Assembly (NCBI GenBank): GCA_007136405.1
Contig: SLHA01000087.1
Span: forward strand, 1 to 64,000
DNA length: 64,000 nucleotides
Direction of reading: 5' to 3'
From: Candidatus Latescibacterota bacterium
Lineage (GTDB): Bacteria; Latescibacterota; UBA2968; UBA8231
Part shown: positions 44,137-52,645 of the stretch, piece after piece
Position numbering within the stretch: position 1 is the stretch's first letter
Layout: each line of letters opens with the position of its first letter
Notes under the pieces: model-generated
Database searches by the model: none
Seen by the model: only the letters and a program-made list of their open reading frames with translations
Told to the model about the DNA's origin: nothing
Program-made: the position numbers and the translations under genes

Positions 44137-44197
44137 TTGACCGTTTCTGCTCCAAATCTATATTGTTATATATGTAACATTGTTATTTTTTTCACAA
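44137..44197 (+). promoter_or_regulatory. TonB-receptor promoter with double Rex-like operator
   Basis: TTGACC (44137-44142), 16 bp, TATATT (44159-44164). Overlapping the -10 are two 18-bp sites: TTGTTA-TATATG-TAACAT (44163-44180) and TTGTTA-TTTTTT-TCACAA (44180-44197). Design and spacing match the elements at 29373 and 29792. The site ends 19 bp before the receptor ATG, so Rex repression is likely. Confidence 0.65.
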
Positions 44198-44216
44198 ACA
44201 AAGGGGCATACCGGCA

Positions 44217-46562
44217 ATGAACCTGCGTCACTCGTTCCTCGTGCTGTACCTTGGCTTGTTGATTCCGGTCCAGGCGGCCGCGAACACGCTGCACGGCCTG
44301 GTAGTCGATGCCAGCGACAATCGCCCCCTGGCCGGAGCTCGCATCACCCTGGCGGGTACCAATCTCAGCACCACAGCCAACGCCGACGGCACGTTCTACT
44401 TCGCCTCAGTGCAACCCGACAGCCTCGTATTGACCATCACGCATGTAGGCTACGAAACACGCACTATCACCCTGTCGCTCTCCACCCTGGGAGACCGGGC
44501 CGTCCAGGTAGAGATGACCCCGGACCTCCGTCCGGTCGCCGGAGTCATCGTCACCGCGCGCAGTCGCCACGCCGCACCGGGCGATCTGGGCGGCTCTGCG
44601 GCTATACTATCCGGACCCGCGCTGATGGACGGGCAGCCCCTGTCCATTGCCCATTCAGCGAGCATCGTGCCAGGCGTCTCGCTGGGACAGGACATGCCGT
44701 GGAGTGCGCGGCCTCACGTGCGCGGTCTGAGCCGAGACCATGTGGCTTTCCTGGTGAACGGCAATCGTGTATCCACAACGACCGAACTCGCCGCCCAGTA
44801 CGGCACGGTACCACCCGCTGACGTCGAAAGGCTGGAGATCCTGAAAGGTCCCGTGTCGGTACTGTATGGCACCGGATCCACCGGCGGTGTGGTCAACGTT
44901 ATACCGCACAGCGGTAGATTCGCCCCCACCCCGCGCTGGTCCGGCGCCACGAACACCGGTTATGAATCCGGATCCGGCGGGCTCAGCGGCTACGCCCGGA
45001 TCGGCCTGGGGATGCCGAGGCTGTATCTCATGCTATCCCAGTCGTATCGCGACTATGGCCCGTATGTCGACGGCCGTGGAGACACCGTTCCCAACAGCCA
45101 ATTCCGGGACTATCAGACTCACCTCAACGCGGGGTACCAGGTGAGTGCGACACAGACGGTCGACGTGCGGTACCAGTGGTTCGAGGCACGGGATGTAGGC
45201 ATACCCGGTGCCGGCGGCATCTTCCCGGTCACCGCGAAGGTCTCCTATCCGCGCACACGGCGTCAATTGGCGGAAGCCACCTGGACATGGCGACCTGTCC
45301 ATCCGGTCTTGCAGCAGTCGGAGATTCGACTGTTCCGGCAGAGTGTCGACCGGCGCGTCGAAGTCGAACCCAACATCGTCAGCTATCTGCCGGCCACGGA
45401 TACGGCCCCGCTGCGGCGCGTTCGTCCTCAGCTGATCCAACCCGGCGCCGACCATGACACCCGCGGTTTCCGCTGGAACCACATGCTTGCCTTGGGAGAC
45501 CATGACCTGGTCGTGGGCCTGGAAGGCTGGGAGAAGGAACTGCAGTCTCTCCGGCGCCGCATCAACGATATCGACATCCTGGCGCCGGACAGCTCGCTGG
45601 TGACCACCAACCGGGTCATACTCGAAGATCGCAGTCTGCCCAACAGCACCTATCGTCCGCTAGGCGGCTACATCGAGCACGAGTTCACCCCCACGCCTCG
45701 ACTGACGCTCAACAGCGGTCTGCGACTGGACGTCATCCAGATCGACAGCGAGACCACGTACATCAGCTATACCCCCCCCAGTGATCGGGTTTTGTGGCAC
45801 GCAGAGACCGATCGGGACTACTCCTTCAGCGCCCAGTTCCGCGCCACCCATCGCCTCAGGTCGCACTGGAAAGCGCATCTCAACCTGGCACGCTCGTTCC
45901 GTTCGCCAGGCCTGGAAGAACGCTTTCTGTACGTTGATCTTGGGAGCCTGGTACGCATCGGTGATCCGGCGCTGGACAGCGAAAACGGGTATTTCGTGGA
46001 GGGTGGCCTGAGTGCGCGCACCAGCCACCTGGTGTGGAACGGCCAGGCCTATGTCAACCGCATCCGTAATATGGTGATCGAAACCCCGGCGGAATTCGAA
46101 GGACGCCCGGCTCGACGCAAGACCAATGCCGGCAACGCCCTGCTGCTGGGAGGCGAAACCGACCTTGCCGTAGTTCCGCACCGCGATGTGCTGCTGACCG
46201 CTACCGCCGCGTACGTGCGGGGCACGGACACCCTGGAAGACGATCCACTACCTGCTATTCCCCCCTTCAACGCACGGCTCGCCGTTCGTTACGGTCAGCG
46301 CGCATGGTACGAAGCCGCCTGGAACTGGAAAAGCGCCCAGAACCGGGTGGCTCCCGGAGAGCAGAAAACTCCTGGCTACAGGACGCTGTCCCTCACGGCC
46401 GGCCGCTCCGGTCTGCGGCTGGGTCCCGTTCAGCATCGGTTCACGTTGAGCGTGGAGAATCTTCTCGACCAAACGTATAGCGACCACCTCGCCACCTCCC
46501 GCGGATTCGAGCTCAATGCACCGGGCCGCTATTTTTCCATGTCATGGTCCACCGAGTTCTAG
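44217..46562 (+). CDS. TonB-dependent outer-membrane receptor with carboxypeptidase-regulatory-like N-domain
   Basis: 781 aa: signal peptide (MNLRHSFLVLYLGLLIPVQAAAN), a CarboxypepD_reg-like domain (about 27-105; GLVVDASDNRPLAGARITLAG), plug (about 125-235; SIVPGVSLGQD, RGLSRDHVAFLVNG, VERLEILKGPVSVLYGTGS) and a 22-strand-type barrel ending in Phe (FSMSWSTEF). It should import a siderophore, metal complex, vitamin or sugar polymer with TonB-ExbBD energy. The ligand is unknown. No TonB or periplasmic binding protein gene is adjacent. The Rex-like operator at its promoter ties uptake to NADH status, perhaps iron or nickel for hydrogenases. Confidence 0.93.
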   Translation: MNLRHSFLVLYLGLLIPVQAAANTLHGLVVDASDNRPLAGARITLAGTNLSTTANADGTFYFASVQPDSLVLTITHVGYETRTITLSLSTLGDRAVQVEMTPDLRPVAGVIVTARSRHAAPGDLGGSAAILSGPALMDGQPLSIAHSASIVPGVSLGQDMPWSARPHVRGLSRDHVAFLVNGNRVSTTTELAAQYGTVPPADVERLEILKGPVSVLYGTGSTGGVVNVIPHSGRFAPTPRWSGATNTGYESGSGGLSGYARIGLGMPRLYLMLSQSYRDYGPYVDGRGDTVPNSQFRDYQTHLNAGYQVSATQTVDVRYQWFEARDVGIPGAGGIFPVTAKVSYPRTRRQLAEATWTWRPVHPVLQQSEIRLFRQSVDRRVEVEPNIVSYLPATDTAPLRRVRPQLIQPGADHDTRGFRWNHMLALGDHDLVVGLEGWEKELQSLRRRINDIDILAPDSSLVTTNRVILEDRSLPNSTYRPLGGYIEHEFTPTPRLTLNSGLRLDVIQIDSETTYISYTPPSDRVLWHAETDRDYSFSAQFRATHRLRSHWKAHLNLARSFRSPGLEERFLYVDLGSLVRIGDPALDSENGYFVEGGLSARTSHLVWNGQAYVNRIRNMVIETPAEFEGRPARRKTNAGNALLLGGETDLAVVPHRDVLLTATAAYVRGTDTLEDDPLPAIPPFNARLAVRYGQRAWYEAAWNWKSAQNRVAPGEQKTPGYRTLSLTAGRSGLRLGPVQHRFTLSVENLLDQTYSDHLATSRGFELNAPGRYFSMSWSTEF

Positions 46563-46926
46563 CCCAGCCATCAGCGCGGACCAGCCACGCACCCCCGGCC
46601 CGTTGCCGGTCCACACCTCGGGCAACGCGGCGGCTTCGTTGGTAAGGAGGTACGAACACAAGCTGCTTTAATTCGGCAGGCACGAGGCCCAGCCGGTACC
46701 TTGCGCTACCTTGCGCTACATATAGACAGCCCCTTGGCGCGACGCGGCCGAGAGGCTGGAACATGATCGACGACTCGCCGGTATCGGACATTACATAGAA
46801 GCAGCCCCGCGGCCCTTGCGGCCACGAGGCTGTGTCCTGTCCTCTGGTGCTGCATCCTCCTGGTGCTGCGCCATCGGGGTTCTCTTGCGGTGTCTGCTCC
46901 TCCCCCATGCGGCGCCGTCCCGTTTT
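46563..46926. other. Convergent intergenic region with repeated hairpins
   Basis: No gene is supported between the TonB receptor (+) and rnfB (-). It holds a CCTTGCGCTA tandem duplication (about 46699-46719), two related hairpin units listed separately, and a CTGGTGCTGC direct repeat (about 46840-46870). It probably contains terminators for both flanking transcripts. Confidence 0.6.
46718..46832. repeat. Duplicated hairpin element (two units of about 40 bp)
   Basis: Unit 1 (46718-46758) and unit 2 (46793-46832) both begin ACATA, contain CAGCCCC, and close with GAGGCTG or AGGCTG, so each folds through CAGCC/GGCTG with inner GC pairing (GGCC/GGCC in unit 2). They lie 34 bp apart. They could be a dispersed REP-like element; only these two copies were noticed. 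Confidence 0.5.
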
Positions 46927-47835
46927 CTAGCCGCGCCATTCGGTGTCGTCCACCGTAGTCTTGAAATCCGCCTCGATCCGGTCCGGCAGGTCCTGATCCG
47001 CTACGGCAGCCAGATCCTTCTCCGAGGGTTTGCCTACCAGAACGAGACTCTCCCGTGGACATTTGTCCAGCGCCGCACTGAAGTCCGCCGTTTCCGGCTG
47101 GTACTGGTCATAATCTATGCCGGCCAGGCCGTCCTCGATCTGGATGAGGTCATTGACCCTGGCACAGGCATTGCAGCCGATGCACCCCACCTTGCATACC
47201 GCGGTGACATCCTTGCCCGTGTCCTTGTTGGAACAGGAGACCACCATCATCTGTTCGGCCTTGAATGGGACCATGCTGATGATGTTACGCGGACAGATCC
47301 GGGCGCAGGCACCGCACCCCGTGCAGGCATCGTAGTCGATCAGTGCCACGCCGTCGATCACATGGATGGCGTCGTAGCTGCAGGCCCGAACACAGTCTCC
47401 CATACCGAGGCAGCCGTATATGCAACCTTGTATGCCAGTGACCAGATTGGCCGCCGAGCAGGTAGGCTCACCCCGATATTCGTGTTGTTGCAGACGGTCC
47501 GTCGTGGTGGCCCCACAGTGGACGACGGCGCGATAGGGCCAGGCTTCCTCCACCTCCACGCCGAGGAGTTCGCCCAGTTGCGCTGCGACACTGCCACCGC
47601 CTACGGTACACTTGGTCACCGATTCAGCTTCCAGCACCACTGCCTCTGCATACTCACGGCATCCCACATACCCGCATCCGCCGCAGTTGGCCCCGGGCAG
47701 AATATCTTCCGCTTTCTCGACCCGCGGATCCACCTCTACGTGAAAAGCCTTGTTGGCCCACCCCAGCACATAGCTCATGCCTACAGCCAGTACAGCCATG
47801 ACACCGCCGGCCAGGAACACTTCTCCCGATAGCAT
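46927..47835 (-). CDS. rnfB: Rnf complex subunit RnfB (ferredoxin-type)
   Basis: Electron entry subunit of the Rnf complex, which passes electrons from ferredoxin to NAD+ and pumps Na+ or H+. A single N-terminal helix (about 5-27) is followed by the [4Fe-4S] motif GANCGGCGYVGC and several ferredoxin motifs (CLGMGDCVRACSY, CTGCGACARICP, CKVGCIGCNACARV). 302 aa. The ATG at 47835 has AAAGGAGG; the track's long form runs back through rnfA. Last gene of the rnf set. Confidence 0.95.
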   Translation of the reverse strand: MLSGEVFLAGGVMAVLAVGMSYVLGWANKAFHVEVDPRVEKAEDILPGANCGGCGYVGCREYAEAVVLEAESVTKCTVGGGSVAAQLGELLGVEVEEAWPYRAVVHCGATTTDRLQQHEYRGEPTCSAANLVTGIQGCIYGCLGMGDCVRACSYDAIHVIDGVALIDYDACTGCGACARICPRNIISMVPFKAEQMMVVSCSNKDTGKDVTAVCKVGCIGCNACARVNDLIQIEDGLAGIDYDQYQPETADFSAALDKCPRESLVLVGKPSEKDLAAVADQDLPDRIEADFKTTVDDTEWRG

Positions 47836-47846
47836 GACGTCCTCCT

Positions 47847-48539
47847 TTATCCCGTCAACAACCCTGACAGACTCTGGTCCATGCCGGTGAAGCCCATGAA
47901 TGCCATAGCCAGTATTCCCGCCACGATGAGCGTGATGCCGGCTCCCCGCAGCGCTTTGGGCACATCGCACAGATCCAGTTCCTCGCGCATGCCCGCCATG
48001 AGCACGATGGCGAGGGTGAATCCGATTCCGCCGAATATGGCCAGCGTCAAGGCGCGGCCCAGATCCCACATCTGTGCCGGTGGTACCCCGGAAACGTGTT
48101 TCATGATCTCCAGGCAAGCGAAGAGAATGGCACAGTTTGTGGTAATCAAGGGCAGGAATATACCAAACGACTTGTACAATGGAGGGTGAAACTTGCGTAC
48201 GTACATCTCCACGAACTGCACCGACGAGGCGATGACGAAGATATAGACCAGGTAGTTCAGTATGCTCAGATCGACCACGGTATCGGAACCGGGATTGACC
48301 AGGCTCCAGATCCAGTTGGACAGCGGTGCCCCGGGTCTGAGGATGAAGGTGGTGAACACCCAGCTCAGAAAGGCAGCGATGGATATCACAAAGGTCACGG
48401 CGCAGCCCATGCCGAAGGCCATGTCCACACGCCGGGACACACCGAGAAACGGGCAGATCCCGACGAAGTAGTAGAGCACGAAGTTGTTTATCAGCGCGGC
48501 TCCGAGCGCGATGAGAATCAGCGAACCGAGATATTCCAT
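47847..48539 (-). CDS. rnfA: Rnf complex membrane subunit RnfA
   Basis: 230-aa integral membrane protein with six predicted helices, homologous to RnfE and to NqrE. Typical segments are [18 protein letters not shown] and [15 protein letters not shown], whose conserved Cys residues in helices 1 and 4 hold the membrane-embedded iron centre. It lies 11 bp before rnfB and 6 bp after rnfE. Confidence 0.95.
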   Translation of the reverse strand: MEYLGSLILIALGAALINNFVLYYFVGICPFLGVSRRVDMAFGMGCAVTFVISIAAFLSWVFTTFILRPGAPLSNWIWSLVNPGSDTVVDLSILNYLVYIFVIASSVQFVEMYVRKFHPPLYKSFGIFLPLITTNCAILFACLEIMKHVSGVPPAQMWDLGRALTLAIFGGIGFTLAIVLMAGMREELDLCDVPKALRGAGITLIVAGILAMAFMGFTGMDQSLSGLLTG

Positions 48540-48545
48540 GCCGTC

Positions 48546-49193
48546 CTATCTCCGTGAGGGCTGGCGCCGATCGACGTACCAGTTGACCAGTCCCATCAGC
48601 AGCCCCAGCGTGATGAAGGCTCCGGGCGGCAGAACCATGATGACCCATTCAGGCCAGGCTGCAGGCAGGACACGCATACCGAACCAGGTTCCCGATCCCA
48701 GGATCTCGCGCACGCTGGCGATACTGGCCAGCGCCAGGCCGAATCCGATGGACTGTCCCACGGCATCCGCCAAGGCGACCCGCACCGACTGCTTGGAGGC
48801 ACACACTTCGCAGCGGCTGATGATGAGACAGTTAACGATGATCAGCGGCACATACGGCCCCAGTTGCTTGCTCATCTGGTACATGTAGGCCGCCAGGAAC
48901 CGGTCCACGATGGTGACAAAGGTGGCGATGGTGAGCGTGAATACGAGTATGCGCAGATGCGGTTTGAGCAACCCGCGTATGAGACTGACGATGACGTTGG
49001 CACACACGAGCACGAACAGCACTCCGCCGGTCATGGTCATAGCGGGCTGCATCCCGCCGGTAACGGCCAGCGTGGGACACATGCCCAGGAGCTGGCGGTA
49101 AATCGGATTCTCCGGCAGGATGCCGTTGATGAACCGTTCGCCGGCGGTCGGGCCGCTGTCGACAGGCCCGGCGGCGGTTGCCGCTTCCGTCAT
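48546..49193 (-). CDS. rnfE: Rnf complex membrane subunit RnfE
   Basis: Paralogue of RnfA, 215 aa from the ATG at 49193 (the track's start is 10 codons earlier, overlapping rnfG). The family segments NPIYRQLLGMCPTLAVTGG and PLIIVNCLIISRCE carry the conserved Cys positions. Six membrane helices. Its ribosome site GGAGTG overlaps the end of rnfG. Confidence 0.94.
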   Translation of the reverse strand: MTEAATAAGPVDSGPTAGERFINGILPENPIYRQLLGMCPTLAVTGGMQPAMTMTGGVLFVLVCANVIVSLIRGLLKPHLRILVFTLTIATFVTIVDRFLAAYMYQMSKQLGPYVPLIIVNCLIISRCEVCASKQSVRVALADAVGQSIGFGLALASIASVREILGSGTWFGMRVLPAAWPEWVIMVLPPGAFITLGLLMGLVNWYVDRRQPSRR

Positions 49194-49200
49194 GGCCCGT

Positions 49201-49776
49201 TCACTCCTTGTCGAGCGCGGCAACCAGGTCTCCGCGCATTCTTTTCAGGGTTTGATTGATGATCCGGCATACGGCTTCCGACGATATGGTGGCTCCTGTG
49301 ATGGCATCGATTTCGTTGGCAGCCCTGGCACCGGTCTTGACGACGACCAGCTCTTTCTCGGCCGGTGAGCCGGCAAACTGGGACAGAAATCCTTCCTCTG
49401 TGATCCTGTTACCCAGCCCGGGAGTTTCTTTCTGCTCGAGAACGTACACACCAGTTATCTCCCGAACCCGGGCGTCCACACCCACCAGCAACTCGATGCG
49501 ATCGGCAAAGCCCTGGCCACCGCCGGATATCACCCAGCCCAACTGGCCTGCCGGATTTTCGGCGCGGAAAACCCGCTCCCCGTCGATCTCATCCTGCGTG
49601 CTTGCTTCTCTGGTGGCCCCTGGGACGAGTTTCGGTATCTGGTCTACGGTCTCGTCCAATCTGTTCTGAGCGATGCGTCCACTCAGAGTCGACTCTACCG
49701 CGGCCAGCATTCCCCCGAAGCACAGCCCCAGAAGAATCACCAGCCAGGCCTGGGCCAAATAGTTGTTGCGCATCAT
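49201..49776 (-). CDS. rnfG: Rnf complex FMN subunit RnfG
   Basis: 191 aa with one N-terminal membrane anchor (about 9-27) and a periplasmic FMN domain. The covalent flavin-attachment motif is AITGATISSEAV near residue 160, where the second Thr/Ser would be modified by ApbE. No apbE is in the window. It begins 10 bp after rnfD. Confidence 0.94.
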   Translation of the reverse strand: MMRNNYLAQAWLVILLGLCFGGMLAAVESTLSGRIAQNRLDETVDQIPKLVPGATREASTQDEIDGERVFRAENPAGQLGWVISGGGQGFADRIELLVGVDARVREITGVYVLEQKETPGLGNRITEEGFLSQFAGSPAEKELVVVKTGARAANEIDAITGATISSEAVCRIINQTLKRMRGDLVAALDKE

Positions 49777-49786
49777 ATCCCTCCGC

Positions 49787-50797
49787 TCAAACCTGGACAG
49801 GAGCCGGTCCGCCGACAGGACGCGGGATGGTCCAGCGGTTGATCAACGGCGTCGTCGCGTTCATGAGCAGGACGGCGAACATCACGCCTTCCGGGTAACC
49901 GCTGAACAGCCGCATGAGCATGACGAACAGGCCGATTCCAACACCGAAGATCCACTTGCCGGTGGGCGTCAACGGGCTGCTGACAGGATCCGTGGCGATG
50001 AAGAAGGCACCGAACAACAGCGCACCCGCCAGGATGTGGTGCAGCATGCTCAACACACCGTCACCGAGCAGCTGGGCGATCAGTGCAACGACAGCCGTCG
50101 ACAGAATGGTACCGGCCGCGATCTCCCAGGAAGCCGTCCGGCGCAGGCACAGGAAGATCCCCCCGGCGAGACAGGCCAATGCACTGGTTTCACCCAGAGA
50201 CCCGTTGACGTTGCCCAAGAACAGCGACCACAGCGACGCGCTCTCTCCATCCTGCACAGCCCGGGTCAATGGCGTGGCCGCCGTGACCGCGTCCAGCGCG
50301 CTCGTGTCACTCTGGTACGCGGTGGCTCCGAGGGCTACGGGAAAACAGACCAGCACGAAGGCCCTTCCGACCATGGCCGGGTTGAACAGATTCTGTCCCA
50401 GTCCGCCAAAGACGATCTTGCCCAGGCCTATGGCCACCGTTCCAGCAATCAGCCCCACGTACCAGGGAGCGCTCCATGGCAAGGACAGAGCCAGGATCAC
50501 CCCCGTGACTACGGCGGACAGGTCGTTCAGATTGGCGTGCCGTCCACGCCACCGGGTGAACAGCGCTTCAGCAACCACACAGGTCACCACGCAGATCGCC
50601 AGCTGCTTGACGGCGTAGAGGCGGAAAACCACCAGCGCGGCGACGATGAGCGGCACCAGCGCGATCAGCACGTCCAGCATCATCCAGCGAGTGGTACAGG
50701 CGCCACTGGTGCTGGCCAGATGCGGCGACGGCGCCACATTGATATGCGCCTCCGGACTGGCCTGCGCCTCGGCTTCTCTGGGTGTATCCTCTGCCAT
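49787..50797 (-). CDS. rnfD: Rnf complex membrane subunit RnfD
   Basis: 336 aa with about nine helices. Visible family parts are GKIVFGGLGQNLFNPAMVGRAF, the flavin-attachment region ALDAVTAATPLT, and the C-terminal GYPEGVMFAVLLMNATTPLINR. RnfD holds a covalent FMN and probably forms part of the ion path. It is separated from rnfC by 129 bp without a supported gene. Confidence 0.95.
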   Translation of the reverse strand: MAEDTPREAEAQASPEAHINVAPSPHLASTSGACTTRWMMLDVLIALVPLIVAALVVFRLYAVKQLAICVVTCVVAEALFTRWRGRHANLNDLSAVVTGVILALSLPWSAPWYVGLIAGTVAIGLGKIVFGGLGQNLFNPAMVGRAFVLVCFPVALGATAYQSDTSALDAVTAATPLTRAVQDGESASLWSLFLGNVNGSLGETSALACLAGGIFLCLRRTASWEIAAGTILSTAVVALIAQLLGDGVLSMLHHILAGALLFGAFFIATDPVSSPLTPTGKWIFGVGIGLFVMLMRLFSGYPEGVMFAVLLMNATTPLINRWTIPRPVGGPAPVQV

Positions 50798-50926
50798 AAA
50801 GCTATGCTCTTTCCGTGGAGATTCTGCTTGACATCACGGCCTGTAGGCGGTTGCCGCCACCTGGACGGTCGCGCGCCGGTGTGCCGGACACACAGGTTGC
50901 CCCCAACCCGGTGCGTGCCGATCTCC

Positions 50927-52282
50927 TCATGGACGAGGCAGCAGAGCCTTGCCCATGCGGACGAGTTGAACCAGCGGAATCTGCGCCGGACAGGCATAAG
51001 CACAGCAGCCGCATTCCATGCAGGCGGTAATATGATACTGCCGGGCCAAGTCCCAGTCGCGGTGCCTGGCGGCCAGGGCGATCTTGGTAGGTACCAGGTT
51101 CAGGGGACACACGTCCACGCAACGACCGCAGCGAACGCAGGGGGTTTCCTCCTGGTCGATCAGATCATCCTGCGTCAGCACCGTGATCCCGCTGGTACCC
51201 TTGGTGACGGGCGCATCCAATTCACCCAGGGAAAATCCCATCATGGGACCGCCCGACAGCACTCGGGCCGCGCTGGAGCGCAATCCGCCGCAATGATCGA
51301 TCAGTTCTTGGTACGATATACCGATGGGCGCCAGCAGGTTTTTGGGGTATTCGATGCCGGAGCCTGACACCGTGACGATCCGGTGCGTCAACGCCTTGCC
51401 GCGCAACACCGCCCGGGCAACGGCCGCACAGGTCCCCACATTGAGCACTACCACCCCTACATCCAGCGGCAGTCCTCCAGTGGGCACTTCACGGTCCAGG
51501 ACGGCCGGAATCAACTGTCGCTCACCGCCCATGGGATACCTGGTGGTTACTCCGGCAATCTCCACGCCGGTGCCCGCGACCGCTTGCTCCATGGCGCCGA
51601 TGGCCCGCGGTTTGTTGTCCTCGATGGCGATGACGATGCGCTCCGCACCGATGGCCCGTGCAGCCAGTAGCGCACCGGTGATTATCGGCGCCGGGGCCTC
51701 CATCATGAGCCGGTAGTCCGCCGTCAGATAGGGCTCACACTCCGAACCGTTGATCAGCAGGACATCGATGGGCTTGTCCTTGTTGGGGGTCAGCTTGACA
51801 TGGGTTGGGAAGGCCGCCCCGCCCATACCCACGATTCCGGCGCGACGCACGGCATCCACAATCTGATCAGCGGAGTGACCGTCCAGATCCGTCACCGGCC
51901 AGTCTCCCCCGAACATATCCTCGAACAGGTCCTGTCCTTCGAGCTGGTCGCCGTCGGACCGGACCGGAACGGCTGCGACATGCCTACCATTGGGCAGCGT
52001 GACCACGCCGGTGCGCGCCACCTTGCCGGCTATGGGCGTGTGCACCGGCGCCGAGACAAAGGCCTCCGCTTCCCCCAGGACCTCCCCCATGGAAACCGAT
52101 TGCCTGTTCTTGACCACCACCTCACAGGGGGCGCCGGTATGCTGATGCAGGGGTACGATCACGTCCCTGGGGGTGGGTGCAACCTCGATGGCGGCATCGG
52201 CGGCAAAGATCTTCCGGTCCTCGGGATGTATCCCCCGGGCAAACGATCCGGTACCGGGAAGATCCTTCAGTGTCGCTGCCAT
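50927..52282 (-). CDS. rnfC: Rnf complex NADH-side subunit RnfC
   Basis: Soluble subunit that binds FMN and NAD and carries two [4Fe-4S] clusters. 451 aa with MGGAAFPTHVKL and NGSECEPYLTADYRLM of the NuoF-like core, and the ferredoxin part CVRCGRCVDVCP and CMECGCCAYACP. The start overlaps the end of the small RseC-like gene by 16 bp. First structural gene of rnfCDGEAB. Confidence 0.95.
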   Translation of the reverse strand: MAATLKDLPGTGSFARGIHPEDRKIFAADAAIEVAPTPRDVIVPLHQHTGAPCEVVVKNRQSVSMGEVLGEAEAFVSAPVHTPIAGKVARTGVVTLPNGRHVAAVPVRSDGDQLEGQDLFEDMFGGDWPVTDLDGHSADQIVDAVRRAGIVGMGGAAFPTHVKLTPNKDKPIDVLLINGSECEPYLTADYRLMMEAPAPIITGALLAARAIGAERIVIAIEDNKPRAIGAMEQAVAGTGVEIAGVTTRYPMGGERQLIPAVLDREVPTGGLPLDVGVVVLNVGTCAAVARAVLRGKALTHRIVTVSGSGIEYPKNLLAPIGISYQELIDHCGGLRSSAARVLSGGPMMGFSLGELDAPVTKGTSGITVLTQDDLIDQEETPCVRCGRCVDVCPLNLVPTKIALAARHRDWDLARQYHITACMECGCCAYACPAQIPLVQLVRMGKALLPRP

Positions 52283-52581
52283 ACTGTCTCCTCATTCGCT
52301 CGACGCCTTCTGGCCACCAACGTGCTGAGCAGCATACCGGCGCCGAGTCCGGCGACCGCGCCGATAAACTGTTCTCCATGGCTTTCGCCCAGCACCGCAC
52401 CGATGCAGGCCAGGAATACGGGAACAAGAAAATGTCCCGCCGAAGCCAGCGCAAAAGACCGCCCGGAGAGTGGCCCGGTCGCATGCCCGGCATCCTGACC
52501 GCGGTCCGTCGTTGCACAGTGGCGGCATCCGCCCGAACACGCCGTGCGCCGAAGACGCTCATCACAGTCTGTTCCGTTCAT
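52267..52581 (-). CDS. Short RseC-like membrane protein ahead of rnfC
   Basis: 104 aa from the ATG at 52581. The N-terminus is cysteine-rich (CSGGCRHC), followed by two hydrophobic segments (FLVPVFLACIGAVLG and FIGAVAGLGAGMLLSTLVA) and a basic tail. The Cys cluster followed by two helices is the layout of RseC/MucC proteins, which accompany Rnf/Rsx complexes, but this one lacks the usual N-terminal beta domain (E. coli RseC is 159 aa). The ribosome site is weak, so the start is uncertain. Overlap with rnfC supports a linked function, perhaps redox control or assembly of Rnf. Confidence 0.65.
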   Translation of the reverse strand: MNGTDCDERLRRTACSGGCRHCATTDRGQDAGHATGPLSGRSFALASAGHFLVPVFLACIGAVLGESHGEQFIGAVAGLGAGMLLSTLVARRRRANEETVWQRH

Positions 52582-52601
52582 GTCATGGCTGGACTCGGTA
52601 A

Positions 52602-52639
52602 GGCAAGCGTGGACGCCAGGTCTGGCGTCCACGCTTGCC
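52602..52639. terminator. Perfect 18-bp inverted repeat between the DHOD-like gene and the rnf set
   Basis: GGCAAGCGTGGACGCCAG (52602-52619) and its exact reverse complement (52622-52639) are separated by 2 bp. It starts 6 bp past the stop of the upstream gene and 21 bp before the RseC-like start. No T-run follows, so it may slow transcription or protect an mRNA end instead of fully terminating. Confidence 0.7.
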
Positions 52640-52645
52640 CGCACG

